Both the position numbers and the translations under genes were made by a program. The notes under the pieces were generated by a model, which saw only the letters and a list, made by a program, of their open reading frames with translations, was not told the origin of the DNA and did no database searches. Shown one piece after another: positions 1 to 8,057 of a stretch of DNA of 64,000 nt. The number at the start of each line of letters is the position of its first letter. Position 1 is the stretch's first letter. The stretch is from an uncultured Alphaproteobacteria bacterium (GTDB taxonomy: Bacteria > Pseudomonadota > Alphaproteobacteria > RF32 > CAG-239). Where the stretch lies: NCBI GenBank assembly GCA_934277435.1, contig CAKQUE010000001.1, positions 62,001 through 126,000 on the forward strand, written 5' to 3'.

Positions 1-2808
1 TCCTTTTAAATATTTGCCGGTATAACTCCGTGCAACTTTAACAATTTCTTCCGGTGTACCGGTTGCAATTATCTCGCCGCCGCCGTCGCCGCCTTCTGGT
101 CCCAAATCCACAATATAATCGGCTGTTTTTATCACATCTAGATTATGTTCAATAACCACCACGGTGTTTCCTTGTTCCACCAGCATTTGCAACACTTGCA
201 GCAACTTTTTAATATCTTCAAAATGCAATCCGGTTGTCGGTTCGTCTAAAATATACAGAGTTTTGCCGGTAGCTTTTTTGCTCAATTCTTTTGAAAGCTT
301 AATACGCTGCGCCTCGCCACCGGAAAGCGTTGGAGCCGATTGCCCAAGATGAATATATCCCAAACCGACACGACGCAGCAAATCCAGCTTATTTTTAATG
401 GCCGGAATATTTTCAAAAAAGTGATAAGCGTCATCTATTGTCATATCCAAAACATCGGCAATTGACTTATCCTTAAACTTAACCTGCAGAGTTTCACGAT
501 TATAGCGTGTACCATTACAGCTATCGCAAGGAACATAAACGTCCGGCAAAAAATTCATTTCAATTTTCATCACGCCGTCGCCTTTACAAGCCTCGCAGCG
601 TCCGCCGGCAACGTTAAAAGAGAATCTTCCCGAAGTATAACCGCGGGCTTTGGCCTCAGGAAGTCCGGCAAACCAATCACGGATGTTGGTAAACACGCCG
701 GTATAAGTAGCAGGATTAGAACGCGGCGTGCGTCCGATTGGCGACTGGTCAATATCTATTACTTTATCAATATTTTCCAAACCAATCAGTTTATCATATT
801 TGCCGGTCGGAATACGGCTGCCGTTCAGCTCTTTATCAATAGCCTTGCATAGCGTTTCCAAAATCAATGACGATTTGCCGCCGCCGGAAATACCGGTCAC
901 GCAAGTAAACGTCCCTAAAGGAATCTTTAAATCAACATTTTTCAGGTTATTTGTTTTTGCTCCGGTCAATTCCAAAAATTTTCCGTTTCCTTTACGGCGA
1001 ATCGACGGTACGGCAATATATTTTTCACCAGTCAAATATTGCGCCGTCAAACTTTTTTTATTTTTCAGCACCTCGGCAACAGTCCCCGCCGCCACCACGT
1101 TTCCGCCGTTGGAGCCGGCCCCCGGTCCCATATCAACCAAAAAATCCGCCGCGCGCATAGCGTCTTCGTCATGTTCAACCACAATCACTGTGTTGCCAAT
1201 ATCTCGCAAACGAGTAAGCGTCGCCAACAACTTGTCGTTATCCCTTTGGTGCAACCCGATGGACGGTTCGTCCAAAACATACATAACGCCGGTTAGACCA
1301 GAGCCGATTTGCGAAGCTAAGCGAATCCGCTGCGCTTCTCCGCCGGAAAGCGTTCCGGATTGGCGGGACATAGTTAAATAATCCAAACCGACATTATTCA
1401 AAAAGCGCAGGCGTTCAACAATCTCTTTAATGATTTTATGGGCTATTTCTTGTTTTTGCGGCGTCAATTGCGCCTCTACTTCGCTAAACCAGTTCAAGGC
1501 TTGCTTAATAGACATATCCGACGCCTCAATAATATCCTTACCGCAAATTTTGACCGCCAGAGCCTCAGGTTTCAGGCGTTTTCCGTGACAGCACTCACAA
1601 GGAGCCGCCGACTGATAATGCGCCAATTCATCACGGCTTGCCGCCGAATCCGTTTCTAAAAAACGGCGTTCCATATTTGGAATAACCCCCTCAAAAGGCT
1701 TATCGGTGACAAAACGAGAATAAACCATCGGCACGCACTTGTTGCCGGAACCGTATAAAATTGTTTCTTGCGCATACGCCGGCAAATCTTTCCACGGCGT
1801 TTTGTTGGATATTTCCAGATATTCGCACAGCGAATCGAGAGTTTGCCGATAAAACATCGAGTGGCTGCTGACCGACCACGGCGCAATCGCACCTCCGGCC
1901 AAGCTTAAATTTTCGTTTGGCACCACAAGTTCAGGGTCCATATATAAACTTGCACCCAAACCACCGCAACACGGACAAGCACCTTGCGGATTGTTAAACG
2001 AAAACAAACGCGGCTCAATTTCTTCAATCGTAAAGCCAGACACCGGACAAGCGAATTTAGAAGAAAACGTCTGGCGTTTTTTATCCGCCATATTTTCCAC
2101 ATACAGCAACCCATCGCTTAACTTTAGAGCAGTTTCCACCGATTGACTGACACGGCTTTCAATTCCTTGCTTAATGATAATACGGTCAACCACTACTTCA
2201 ATATCGTGTTTTTGATTTTTGTTTAGCTCCGGCAGTTCTTCTATATTATAAATTTCATCATCAATATTAACCCGCTGAAAACCTTTTTTCTGCAATTCGG
2301 CAAACTCTTTTTTAAATTCGCCTTTTTTCCCGCGGGCAATCGGAGCTAATAAAATCAGTTTTGTTCCTTCCGGCATGGCCAAAATTTTATCTACCATCTG
2401 CGCCACAGACTGCGCCTCAATCGGTAATCCGGTTGCCGGAGAATATGGAGTTCCAGCTCTTGCCCACAGCAAACGCATATAGTCATAAATTTCTGTCACC
2501 GTACCAACAGTGGAACGCGGATTGTGCGAGGTTGTTTTTTGCTCTATGGAAATTGCCGGCGACAAACCTTCTATCGAATCCACATCAGGCTTGTTTTGCA
2601 AATCCAAAAATTGACGAGCATATGAAGACAAACTTTCAACATAACGGCGCTGTCCTTCGGCATAAATTGTGTCAAACGCCAACGATGACTTACCAGAACC
2701 AGAAAGTCCGGTAATCACGGTCAAACTGTTTTTAGGAATATTAATATCAACATTTTTCAAATTATGTTGGCGTGCGCCTCTAATTTCTATATATTTACTT
2801 TCCGACAT
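1..2808 (-). CDS. uvrA: UvrA, excinuclease ABC subunit A (C-terminal end cut by window)
   Basis: UvrA is the damage-recognition ATPase of nucleotide excision repair; it loads UvrB at lesions. The reading frame is open from the start at 2808 to the window edge (936 codons), close to the usual ~940 residues, so only a few C-terminal residues are missing. Visible features are two ABC modules with Walker A motifs GLSGSGKSS near the N-terminus and GISGGGKSS in the second half, two LSGGEAQRI signatures, two Walker B segments ending LDEP, and zinc-finger cysteines (CEACKGDG and CDSCNG in the second module). The first zinc finger begins CPVSGF, so one expected Cys is Ser, followed by CPCCGG. The start is set by GGAG eight bases upstream. 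It has its own promoter and no partner gene nearby. I do not see an alphaproteobacterial SOS box (GTTC-N7-GTTC) in the 120 bp upstream. Confidence 0.97.
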   Translation of the reverse strand, partial: MSESKYIEIRGARQHNLKNVDINIPKNSLTVITGLSGSGKSSLAFDTIYAEGQRRYVESLSSYARQFLDLQNKPDVDSIEGLSPAISIEQKTTSHNPRSTVGTVTEIYDYMRLLWARAGTPYSPATGLPIEAQSVAQMVDKILAMPEGTKLILLAPIARGKKGEFKKEFAELQKKGFQRVNIDDEIYNIEELPELNKNQKHDIEVVVDRIIIKQGIESRVSQSVETALKLSDGLLYVENMADKKRQTFSSKFACPVSGFTIEEIEPRLFSFNNPQGACPCCGGLGASLYMDPELVVPNENLSLAGGAIAPWSVSSHSMFYRQTLDSLCEYLEISNKTPWKDLPAYAQETILYGSGNKCVPMVYSRFVTDKPFEGVIPNMERRFLETDSAASRDELAHYQSAAPCECCHGKRLKPEALAVKICGKDIIEASDMSIKQALNWFSEVEAQLTPQKQEIAHKIIKEIVERLRFLNNVGLDYLTMSRQSGTLSGGEAQRIRLASQIGSGLTGVMYVLDEPSIGLHQRDNDKLLATLTRLRDIGNTVIVVEHDEDAMRAADFLVDMGPGAGSNGGNVVAAGTVAEVLKNKKSLTAQYLTGEKYIAVPSIRRKGNGKFLELTGAKTNNLKNVDLKIPLGTFTCVTGISGGGKSSLILETLCKAIDKELNGSRIPTGKYDKLIGLENIDKVIDIDQSPIGRTPRSNPATYTGVFTNIRDWFAGLPEAKARGYTSGRFSFNVAGGRCEACKGDGVMKIEMNFLPDVYVPCDSCNGTRYNRETLQVKFKDKSIADVLDMTIDDAYHFFENIPAIKNKLDLLRRVGLGYIHLGQSAPTLSGGEAQRIKLSKELSKKATGKTLYILDEPTTGLHFEDIKKLLQVLQMLVEQGNTVVVIEHNLDVIKTADYIVDLGPEGGDGGGEIIATGTPEEIVKVARSYTGKYLKG

Positions 2809-2832
2809 TTCATAAACTCCAAACAGCCGTTA

Positions 2833-2861
2833 TATATACACCAATCCACAATACTTGGCAA
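2833..2861 (-). promoter_or_regulatory. Sigma-70-type promoter for uvrA
   Basis: On the minus strand TTGCCA is followed after 17 bases by TATATA, and the uvrA start codon lies 25 bases further on. Spacing and both hexamers fit a housekeeping promoter. Read by eye only. Confidence 0.6.
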
Positions 2862-2876
2862 TAGGCTATTAAACTA

Positions 2877-2905
2877 TTGCAATTACAAATTTATATCTAT
2901 ATATT
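2877..2905 (+). promoter_or_regulatory. Sigma-70-type promoter for the binding-protein gene
   Basis: TTGCAA, a 17-base spacer, then TATATT, 23 bases before the ATG at 2929. It is divergent from, and partly back to back with, the uvrA promoter. Confidence 0.5.
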
Positions 2906-2928
2906 AGGCTCAAACAAATAAAGGGAAT

Positions 2929-4050
2929 ATGGCCGTAATGCTGCGCCGCTTATTTACATTCTTCAGTTTGTCCATAATGTGTTTGCCGACTTTGGCAAAG
3001 GCAGATAATGTTACTATTGCTTTGGTTATGCCTAAAGCAGGTTCTTATCAGCAGCAAGGAACAGAACTGACTAAAGGTGTGCAGAGAGCTATTGATGAAA
3101 TAAACGAAAGTGGCGGTTTATTAGGTAAAAAGCTGGAATTATTGGCTATTGACGACCAATGTAACGACGGCATTGCCGTTTCCACCGCGCAAATGCTGAC
3201 GATTTTGAAGCAAAAAAATATCAAATTGGTAATAGGTCCTTATTGCGCCAACTCTTTTGATATGATAGCAGATATTTACGCCAAAGGGCAGATTTTTCAA
3301 ATTATTCCAACCACAGTCAACTACGCCCAAGCCAAGACCATTAAAAAAGGTTTGGTAAAAATGCTAGGCTACACAAATCAGCAAGCTAAAGACTTTTTTG
3401 ACTATTACAATAATAATATGGCCGGTTCGCAAGTGGCTGTTATTTATAATTCATCTGATGCGGAAAGCACTGAAGAAGCCAAAGCCATTGAAAATGAGTT
3501 TCGCAAGCACGGAAAATCGGTAGTATTAGGTTCATATTTTTATGAATTAACAGATAAAGATTATAAAAAACTGGCAGAACAAGTTTTAGCTGACGGCAAC
3601 ACCGCCGCGTTTGTTTTGGGATATCCTAAAAATGTCCGCAAAATGTCGTATGCGCTGAGAGAGCGCAACAATGATATGGCAGTATTTGTTAACAAATATA
3701 CAGCCGGCAGCGAATTTTTTGAATATATGGACGGACTTGCAAACGGCGTTTATTTTATGGCTTTGCGCGGCAAAGAAGAAGATCCGGAATTTGCTGAAAC
3801 TTTAGTAAAATTACGCTTAAACGGCTTTGACGCTGACGGACTTTCGCTCTATGGCTATTCGGCGGTTAATTTATGGAAAAGCTTGGCTAATGCCGCAAAA
3901 TCTTTTGACTACAATAAAGTTTCTAATCAAGCAGCAAAGGGTGTAAAAACCGAATTTGGCAGCCAAATGTTTCATAACGGCGCCCCTAGCACCAACGAAT
4001 CTTATGCCATTTACCGCTACGAAGACGGTAATATGAATAAAGTATATTGA
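2929..4050 (+). CDS. Periplasmic binding protein, branched-chain amino acid (LivJ/LivK) type
   Basis: This is a 373-residue type 1 periplasmic binding protein of the Leu/Ile/Val family, which captures an amino acid or related solute for an ABC importer. The first ~25 residues form a signal peptide (LRRLFTFFSLSIMCLPTLAKA, cleaved near AKA-DN). The mature part begins VTIALVMPKAGSYQQQG and continues with the family's alternating Rossmann pattern (GVQRAIDEINESGGLLGKKL, then DDQC). No permease or ATPase genes of a Liv importer are next to it, so it is an orphan here and its ligand cannot be read. ATG 2929 follows AAGGGA at close spacing; ATG 2938, three codons in, is equally possible. The gene is convergent with the pilin-like gene, with only 3 bases between the stop codons. 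Confidence 0.85.
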   Translation: MAVMLRRLFTFFSLSIMCLPTLAKADNVTIALVMPKAGSYQQQGTELTKGVQRAIDEINESGGLLGKKLELLAIDDQCNDGIAVSTAQMLTILKQKNIKLVIGPYCANSFDMIADIYAKGQIFQIIPTTVNYAQAKTIKKGLVKMLGYTNQQAKDFFDYYNNNMAGSQVAVIYNSSDAESTEEAKAIENEFRKHGKSVVLGSYFYELTDKDYKKLAEQVLADGNTAAFVLGYPKNVRKMSYALRERNNDMAVFVNKYTAGSEFFEYMDGLANGVYFMALRGKEEDPEFAETLVKLRLNGFDADGLSLYGYSAVNLWKSLANAAKSFDYNKVSNQAAKGVKTEFGSQMFHNGAPSTNESYAIYRYEDGNMNKVY

Positions 4051-4053
4051 CCG

Positions 4054-4707
4054 TTAATAAGGCTGTAAGTCCACCCAAATATTGGCATAAGTATCTTCTT
4101 TTATTATTTGATTACACCTGTCAGCAATTTCCGCGAGAGAAATATTTTGGTCTTTTGACTTATCATACAGATATACGGGAGATGTTCCATTTACATTAGT
4201 GGATTCCGAATCTTTCACCCACATAACAGCATTATTTACTTCAGAGTTTTTCTTTGACACGGCAATAAGATTTTGGCAAAAATCCTTTCCCGACGGAGAA
4301 AAAGAAGACCCCGTTATAACCCTATAGGAAACAGCCATAACCATTCTAAAACTCTTGCCTCTGGTTCCATCTCCTTTGTCCAACGTCCATAAACCATAAT
4401 GCAAACTGACATAAATTCCATCTTTAGTCGAAATTCTTTGATATTCATAACTTGTACCTTCCGGAATATCCCCCATTGCGTATAAAACCGGAGTAAGGTC
4501 ATCCCAGGTTGTTGATTTTGAATCCAGATTAGGCTTTAATTTTATGGAAGCCGCAATAATTTCTTCAAGCATCTGCCTTTGACTGTTGGAACGCCATTTC
4601 AACATCGCTTTTGAATATCCGGCAATTCCACCGACAGACAACACGGCAATTATAGCAAGCACCCCCAGCATCTCTATCATTGAACGGCCATATTGATTAT
4701 TTTTCAT
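4054..4707 (-). CDS. Type IV pilin-like protein (prepilin N-terminus), copy 1
   Basis: The protein is 217 residues from the ATG at 4707, which follows AGGGGAAG. A longer frame back to 4773 would run into the terminator of the leader RNA, so the short start is preferred. Residues 1-8 are a short basic leader, followed by the prepilin peptidase site G-RSMIE (Glu at +5) and a ~20-residue hydrophobic helix MLGVLAIIAVLSVGGIAGYSKAM. This marks a type IV pilin, pseudopilin or minor pilin inserted in the inner membrane. The C-terminal ~170 residues are not a recognised domain but contain two cysteines (DFCQNL, DRCNQI), probably a disulfide. The helix and the cysteine positions resemble those of the protein at 22760-23377. 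No prepilin peptidase or pilus ATPase is in the window. A structured leader RNA and terminator lie directly upstream. Confidence 0.85.
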   Translation of the reverse strand: MKNNQYGRSMIEMLGVLAIIAVLSVGGIAGYSKAMLKWRSNSQRQMLEEIIAASIKLKPNLDSKSTTWDDLTPVLYAMGDIPEGTSYEYQRISTKDGIYVSLHYGLWTLDKGDGTRGKSFRMVMAVSYRVITGSSFSPSGKDFCQNLIAVSKKNSEVNNAVMWVKDSESTNVNGTSPVYLYDKSKDQNISLAEIADRCNQIIKEDTYANIWVDLQPY

Positions 4708-4737
4708 AACAACTTCCCCTTTTTTCAATTTAACAAC

Positions 4738-4760
4738 AAAAAAACCGCCGAAAAAGCGGC
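4738..4760 (-). terminator. Intrinsic terminator at the end of leader RNA A
   Basis: On the minus strand GCCG-loop-CGGC (alternatively CCGC with GCGG) is followed by seven T (4744-4738). The 5' arm shares bases with the pseudoknot strand 4766-4758, so pseudoknot and terminator may compete. It sits 30 bases before the pilin start codon. Confidence 0.6.
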
Positions 4761-4925
4761 CGGAAGTTGACAACTACTTTACACAAGATAGCGTAGCATA
4801 TTAGCTAATAGCATATTTTGCTACCTTCCGGCCAGTTGAGCCAGAAGTTATGCTAGTTTAGTGTCCGCTATTGCAGACATGTGTAAAAGAGGTTGTCACG
4901 CCCCAGACAGACTATCGCCTATCCA
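4738..4925 (-). ncRNA. Candidate structured leader RNA or small RNA, copy A, upstream of pilin-like gene 1
   Basis: Read on the minus strand. A 5' GGGGCG (4904-4899) opens into a long-range helix between 4899-4881 and 4784-4766 (GTGACAAC..TTTTACAC with GTGTAAA..GTTGTCA). Inside it are hairpin 1 (TGTCTGC-AATA-GCGGACA, 4879-4862), hairpin 2 (4847-4825, CTTCTGGC with GCCGGAAG) and an AU-rich third stem-loop (GTAGCA ... TGCTAC). The 3' strand of hairpin 2, GGCCGGAAG (4833-4825), can instead pair over 9 bp with CTTCCGGCC (4766-4758), which directly follows the long helix: an H-type pseudoknot. An intrinsic terminator follows. Copy B at 23401-23597 has the same order of elements, with paired bases changed together. 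I could not match it to a known riboswitch or RNA family. It may be a cis-acting attenuator of the pilin gene or an independent small RNA. Confidence 0.65.
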
Positions 4926-4931
4926 TCTAAA

Positions 4932-4960
4932 AGATTAACGGCTACAACGTAAAAAGTAAA
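4932..4960 (-). promoter_or_regulatory. Promoter for leader RNA A
   Basis: On the minus strand TTTACT, 17 bases, TAATCT. The -10 hexamer lies exactly 27 bases before the GGGGCG of the RNA, the same distance as in copy B. The remaining bases up to rplQ (4961-5159) show nothing I can support. Confidence 0.45.
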
Positions 4961-5159
4961 GAAGAAAATAGCATCTCTTGTTTTGTTATTGATTTTACAT
5001 TTTTTCCATAATCTTCTTGCTTTTAGAGAATAAGTGTGATATACAGCACCTGAAATTAAGTTGGTTTTTATGTATGAGCGCTTGCGCCACCGTAGTAAAA
5101 ACCTTGTATTTATCCGCTTTGCCCATCAAAGCTTTAGAGAAAATGAAAGGAATTACATC

Positions 5160-5615
5160 ATGAGACATGGTGATGGACACAGAAAATTTAGTATGCCGAA
5201 AAGCCAAAGAAGAGCTTTGTTTTCTAATTTGACAAGTTCTTTGTTGGAACACGAACAAATTACAATTACTTTGACAAGAGCCAAAGAATTGAGAACTTTT
5301 GCTGATAACATGATTACTTTTGCTAAAAAAGGTGATTTGAACAGCCGTCGTATTGCTGCAGGTTTCTTGCGCAATAATGAAGTAGTTTCTAAACTGTTCT
5401 CTACTTTGGCAGAACGTTATAAAGAACGCAACGGCGGTTATACCCGCGTGTTGAAAGCTGGTTTCCGCTATGGCGACTGCGCTCCGATGGCTATCATTGA
5501 ATTGGTTGACCGCGATGTAAACGCTAAAGGCGCTAAAGACTTGGCTCGCGTTGCTGCAGAAAAAGCTGCTGCTGCTGAAGCTGAAAAAGCTGAAAACGCT
5601 GCTTCTGCCGAATAA
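5160..5615 (+). CDS. rplQ: 50S ribosomal protein L17
   Basis: L17 is a protein of the large ribosomal subunit. The protein is 151 residues and begins [18 protein letters not shown], with the family's [15 protein letters not shown] segment and the strongly conserved [17 protein letters not shown] block at about residue 100. The C-terminus is an Ala/Glu/Lys-rich tail ([15 protein letters not shown]), common in alphaproteobacterial L17. ATG 5160 is chosen because it gives the family's N-terminus and follows AAAGGA; the in-frame stretch back to 5061 does not look like L17. In most bacteria rplQ directly follows rpoA at the end of the ribosomal superoperon. Here the upstream neighbour is the pilin leader region, so it stands alone and must have its own promoter, which I cannot place with confidence. 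Confidence 0.97.
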   Translation: MRHGDGHRKFSMPKSQRRALFSNLTSSLLEHEQITITLTRAKELRTFADNMITFAKKGDLNSRRIAAGFLRNNEVVSKLFSTLAERYKERNGGYTRVLKAGFRYGDCAPMAIIELVDRDVNAKGAKDLARVAAEKAAAAEAEKAENAASAE

Positions 5616-5634
5616 GATTCAGTAGATACAAATT

Positions 5635-5664
5635 AAAAAACGGGGCAATTTGCTCCGTTTTTTG
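5635..5664. terminator. Bidirectional intrinsic terminator between rplQ and the sensor kinase
   Basis: AAAAAACGG..GC, loop, GC..CCGTTTTTT is symmetrical, with an A-run before and a T-run after, so it can end rplQ on the plus strand and the murJ-to-kinase operon on the minus strand. Confidence 0.8.
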
Positions 5665-5679
5665 TTGTCTTCACACCTA

Positions 5680-7338
5680 TTATTTTGCGATTATCGGTAT
5701 TGATATAATAAATTCCGTTCCTTTACCGACTTTGCTTTTTACGCTAATGCGTCCATGCATTTTTTCGATTAAATCACTGACAATAGCCAACCCCAAACCA
5801 GAACTACGCACATTATCATTTGCCGAATAAAAAGGTTCAAAAATATGCTTGATTTTTTCGGGTGTTATGCCAATTCCGGTATCTTTTATGCTAATTTTGA
5901 TATTTTTGCGATTATTGCTTGTTGTTAAAATAAGCTCACCGCCATCGGGCATCGCCTTGATAGCATTTTGCGCCAAATTTAGAATAATCATCTTAAAATC
6001 GGCTTCATTGCCATTAAAAGTTAAATTTTCCGTCAGCTGAGTTTTTATGGCAATGCCATGACGTTTAGCGTCATAATCAATCATCAGCAGCATATCGTTA
6101 ATTGCGTCAGACACATCAATTTCTACATTTTCATTATCGGAATACTGGGCTAAGCGCAACAATCTTTCTGGAGTTTTTATGGTTTCAACCAGCTGATTAT
6201 ACGCCATTTGCAAATATTTTTTTTGGTCATCGGTATCTGGAACATTGGCATAATAGTTGGAGAGAATCCCCTCAAAAATCATTCTGATTGCACCAAGATT
6301 GTTTTTCATCTCATGCGCAATAGAAGTTGAAAGAAAAGCCAAAGATGAAACCTTTTGCTGATGTGAAAAACGTACATCGTTACTTAAATCGTGCAACGCC
6401 TCCACAATATAAATATCCTCTTCATTTTGCCCCCAACGCAACTTGGTTGCATTCAAATACAAAGGAACTTTACCAACTTCATGAATAGTATGAAAATGCT
6501 CTGGTATATTGGCAGAATTGAGCAAAAGTTCCTTGACCGGACAAGCATATTGCCGCTGCGGACAGCCATCGCAATGAGTATTATACGCTTTGTAGCATTT
6601 TTGCCCAACGCAAGTTTTTTTTAGTTTCAGCATAGAGTGGAAAGCGCTGTTTGCCATAATAACATTATAATTTTTATCAATCACTCTTATCCCATCTGGA
6701 ATGGCATCTATCAACCTTTGCAAAAAAATCTCTCGAGCCTTTGTTTCTTCAATATTGTATTCCGTGTTATCCAGCATTTTGTTAAAAGTTGAGTACAAAA
6801 TATCAAACTCATCTTGAAAACGTCCGCTTTCCACCATTATTCGGCTCGAAAATATACCAAGCGAAACTTTGCGGCTGATTTCAATAAGCTTTTCAATTGG
6901 ACGAATAACCCAGTAATCCAACATAAATATCAACAGAAAAATGAACAACACCACAATAAAAAGGCTAACGCCTAAAATTTGCGCGCCGACAATAATTGCT
7001 TCTTTATTATTGTTATAATTTTTTTGCAGCTCTGCATTAAGACGCTGTTCTTTAGACAGTTCCTTTTGTGTTAAATCAATACCTTGCGACACTCTATTGC
7101 CACGATAGCGCAAAGAAATTTTTGGATTATTTTCATAAATTTCTGCCAATTGTTTTTGTAAAGAAATATTATCATACAGCAAATCAACCACATATTGGTT
7201 TCGCAAATACAAAGAATTTTGCCGATCTTGCAAGTTGCGTCCATAAAGGTTAATGAAAATGGCAAAGAACAGTCCGGTTATCAAAAAAAGGAAAACCAAA
7301 ATACTGTATAATATCTTTTTATTAAGACTGATAAACAT
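5680..7338 (-). CDS. Membrane sensor histidine kinase with HAMP and cysteine-rich PAS domain
   Basis: A 552-residue two-component sensor kinase. Membrane segments lie at about residues 9-31 and 115-140 around a ~85-residue periplasmic region. A HAMP linker follows (about 141-195), then a PAS domain (about 205-315), the phospho-acceptor region with the H-box STSIAHEMKNNLG (His ~343), the N-box NLAQNAIKAMPDGG, and the ATP lid DTGIGI ... SSGLGLAIV. The PAS domain holds five cysteines in 24 residues (KTCVGQKCY, HCDGCP, YACP), suggesting a metal, Fe-S or redox-sensitive site; that is inference. It is the last gene of the murJ operon, 2 bases after gloB. No response regulator gene is nearby, so it is an orphan kinase and its partner and signal are unknown. 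Confidence 0.9.
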   Translation of the reverse strand: MFISLNKKILYSILVFLFLITGLFFAIFINLYGRNLQDRQNSLYLRNQYVVDLLYDNISLQKQLAEIYENNPKISLRYRGNRVSQGIDLTQKELSKEQRLNAELQKNYNNNKEAIIVGAQILGVSLFIVVLFIFLLIFMLDYWVIRPIEKLIEISRKVSLGIFSSRIMVESGRFQDEFDILYSTFNKMLDNTEYNIEETKAREIFLQRLIDAIPDGIRVIDKNYNVIMANSAFHSMLKLKKTCVGQKCYKAYNTHCDGCPQRQYACPVKELLLNSANIPEHFHTIHEVGKVPLYLNATKLRWGQNEEDIYIVEALHDLSNDVRFSHQQKVSSLAFLSTSIAHEMKNNLGAIRMIFEGILSNYYANVPDTDDQKKYLQMAYNQLVETIKTPERLLRLAQYSDNENVEIDVSDAINDMLLMIDYDAKRHGIAIKTQLTENLTFNGNEADFKMIILNLAQNAIKAMPDGGELILTTSNNRKNIKISIKDTGIGITPEKIKHIFEPFYSANDNVRSSGLGLAIVSDLIEKMHGRISVKSKVGKGTEFIISIPIIAK

Positions 7339-7340
7339 TT

Positions 7341-8057
7341 TTAACCCATCTGATTAACAAAATCCGCTTCTGTTTGCAGCAATAAATACGGATTGCAAAG
7401 TTTTTCTAAACCAAGTGTATTTCCAACCGGAGGCTGGTTGTTTTGCCGGCATTGTTCTAAAAACTGCAGATATTTTTTAATTTGCGGTTGATTTTGGTTG
7501 GCAATCAAATAACCGAACGCTGACTTTGTATATTCATGCCCCGGATAAAAACGCACATCATTTGGCAAGCTCTTAACTTTTTGCAAACTTTGCCACATTT
7601 GCTGCGGCGTCCCCTCAAACAACCCACCAATGCATAAATTAAAAAGCACGTCGCCGGTAAAAATTGCTTTGTCTTTAGAAAAATACCACAGCAGATGTCC
7701 GTTAGTATGTCCTGACGCCAATATGGCCGCAGTTTCTGAATTTCCAAGTTTAAATAAATCACCGTCATTCAGCGCAATATCTAATCCGCTTATTAAATTT
7801 TCTTCAATTTTTGAACCTACGACTTTGGCGTTAAAGCGCTTCTTCAAAGCCAAATTAGCATTGGTATGATCTTCATGATGATGCGTTGTTAAAATATATG
7901 ATGGTATAATATCCTGTTTTTGGCAAAATTCAACAATCGGCTTTTCTTCGGCGGCATCAACTATAGCACTGACTTTAGTTTCGCTGTCTATCAAAACATA
8001 AGCATAATTATCCATAAAACCGGCATTACACAAAATCGGATAAATTTCTAAACTCAT
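7341..8057 (-). CDS. gloB: Hydroxyacylglutathione hydrolase (glyoxalase II)
   Basis: This metallo-beta-lactamase-fold thioesterase hydrolyses S-lactoylglutathione to lactate and glutathione in methylglyoxal detoxification. At 238 residues it is slightly shorter than the ~255 typical of GloB. The metal-binding motif TTHHHEDHTNAN is at about residue 58, followed by the ligand-containing segments LASGHTNGHLLWY, FTGDVLF and YPGHEYT. The C-terminal helical domain is short, so another MBL-fold thioesterase specificity is possible. It overlaps the start region of the stop of the Bax-like gene by 4 bases and is 2 bases before the kinase, so it is co-transcribed. Nothing links it functionally to its neighbours. 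Confidence 0.85.
   Translation of the reverse strand: MSLEIYPILCNAGFMDNYAYVLIDSETKVSAIVDAAEEKPIVEFCQKQDIIPSYILTTHHHEDHTNANLALKKRFNAKVVGSKIEENLISGLDIALNDGDLFKLGNSETAAILASGHTNGHLLWYFSKDKAIFTGDVLFNLCIGGLFEGTPQQMWQSLQKVKSLPNDVRFYPGHEYTKSAFGYLIANQNQPQIKKYLQFLEQCRQNNQPPVGNTLGLEKLCNPYLLLQTEADFVNQMG

Noticed and set aside
728..1381. 217-codon open frame on the plus strand opposite uvrA
   Set aside because: It is the antisense of a fully conserved uvrA segment; no RBS, no domain, and composition follows from the uvrA codons.
4741..4905. Inverted repeats of an insertion sequence or MITE near the pilin genes
   Set aside because: No transposase, no target duplication, and the paired segments are nested with a pseudoknot and a terminator, which fits RNA structure better.
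4738..4925. Leader RNA A (and B) as a cyclic-di-GMP riboswitch, which would suit a pilin gene
   Set aside because: The GEMM-I and GEMM-II conserved bases and two-stem layouts are not present; also compared in mind with TPP, SAM, cobalamin, T-box, tmRNA, 6S and RNase P RNA without a match.
5061..5159. N-terminal extension of L17 from an upstream ATG
   Set aside because: The 33 extra residues do not resemble any L17, and the ATG at 5160 has its own RBS and gives the family start MRHG.
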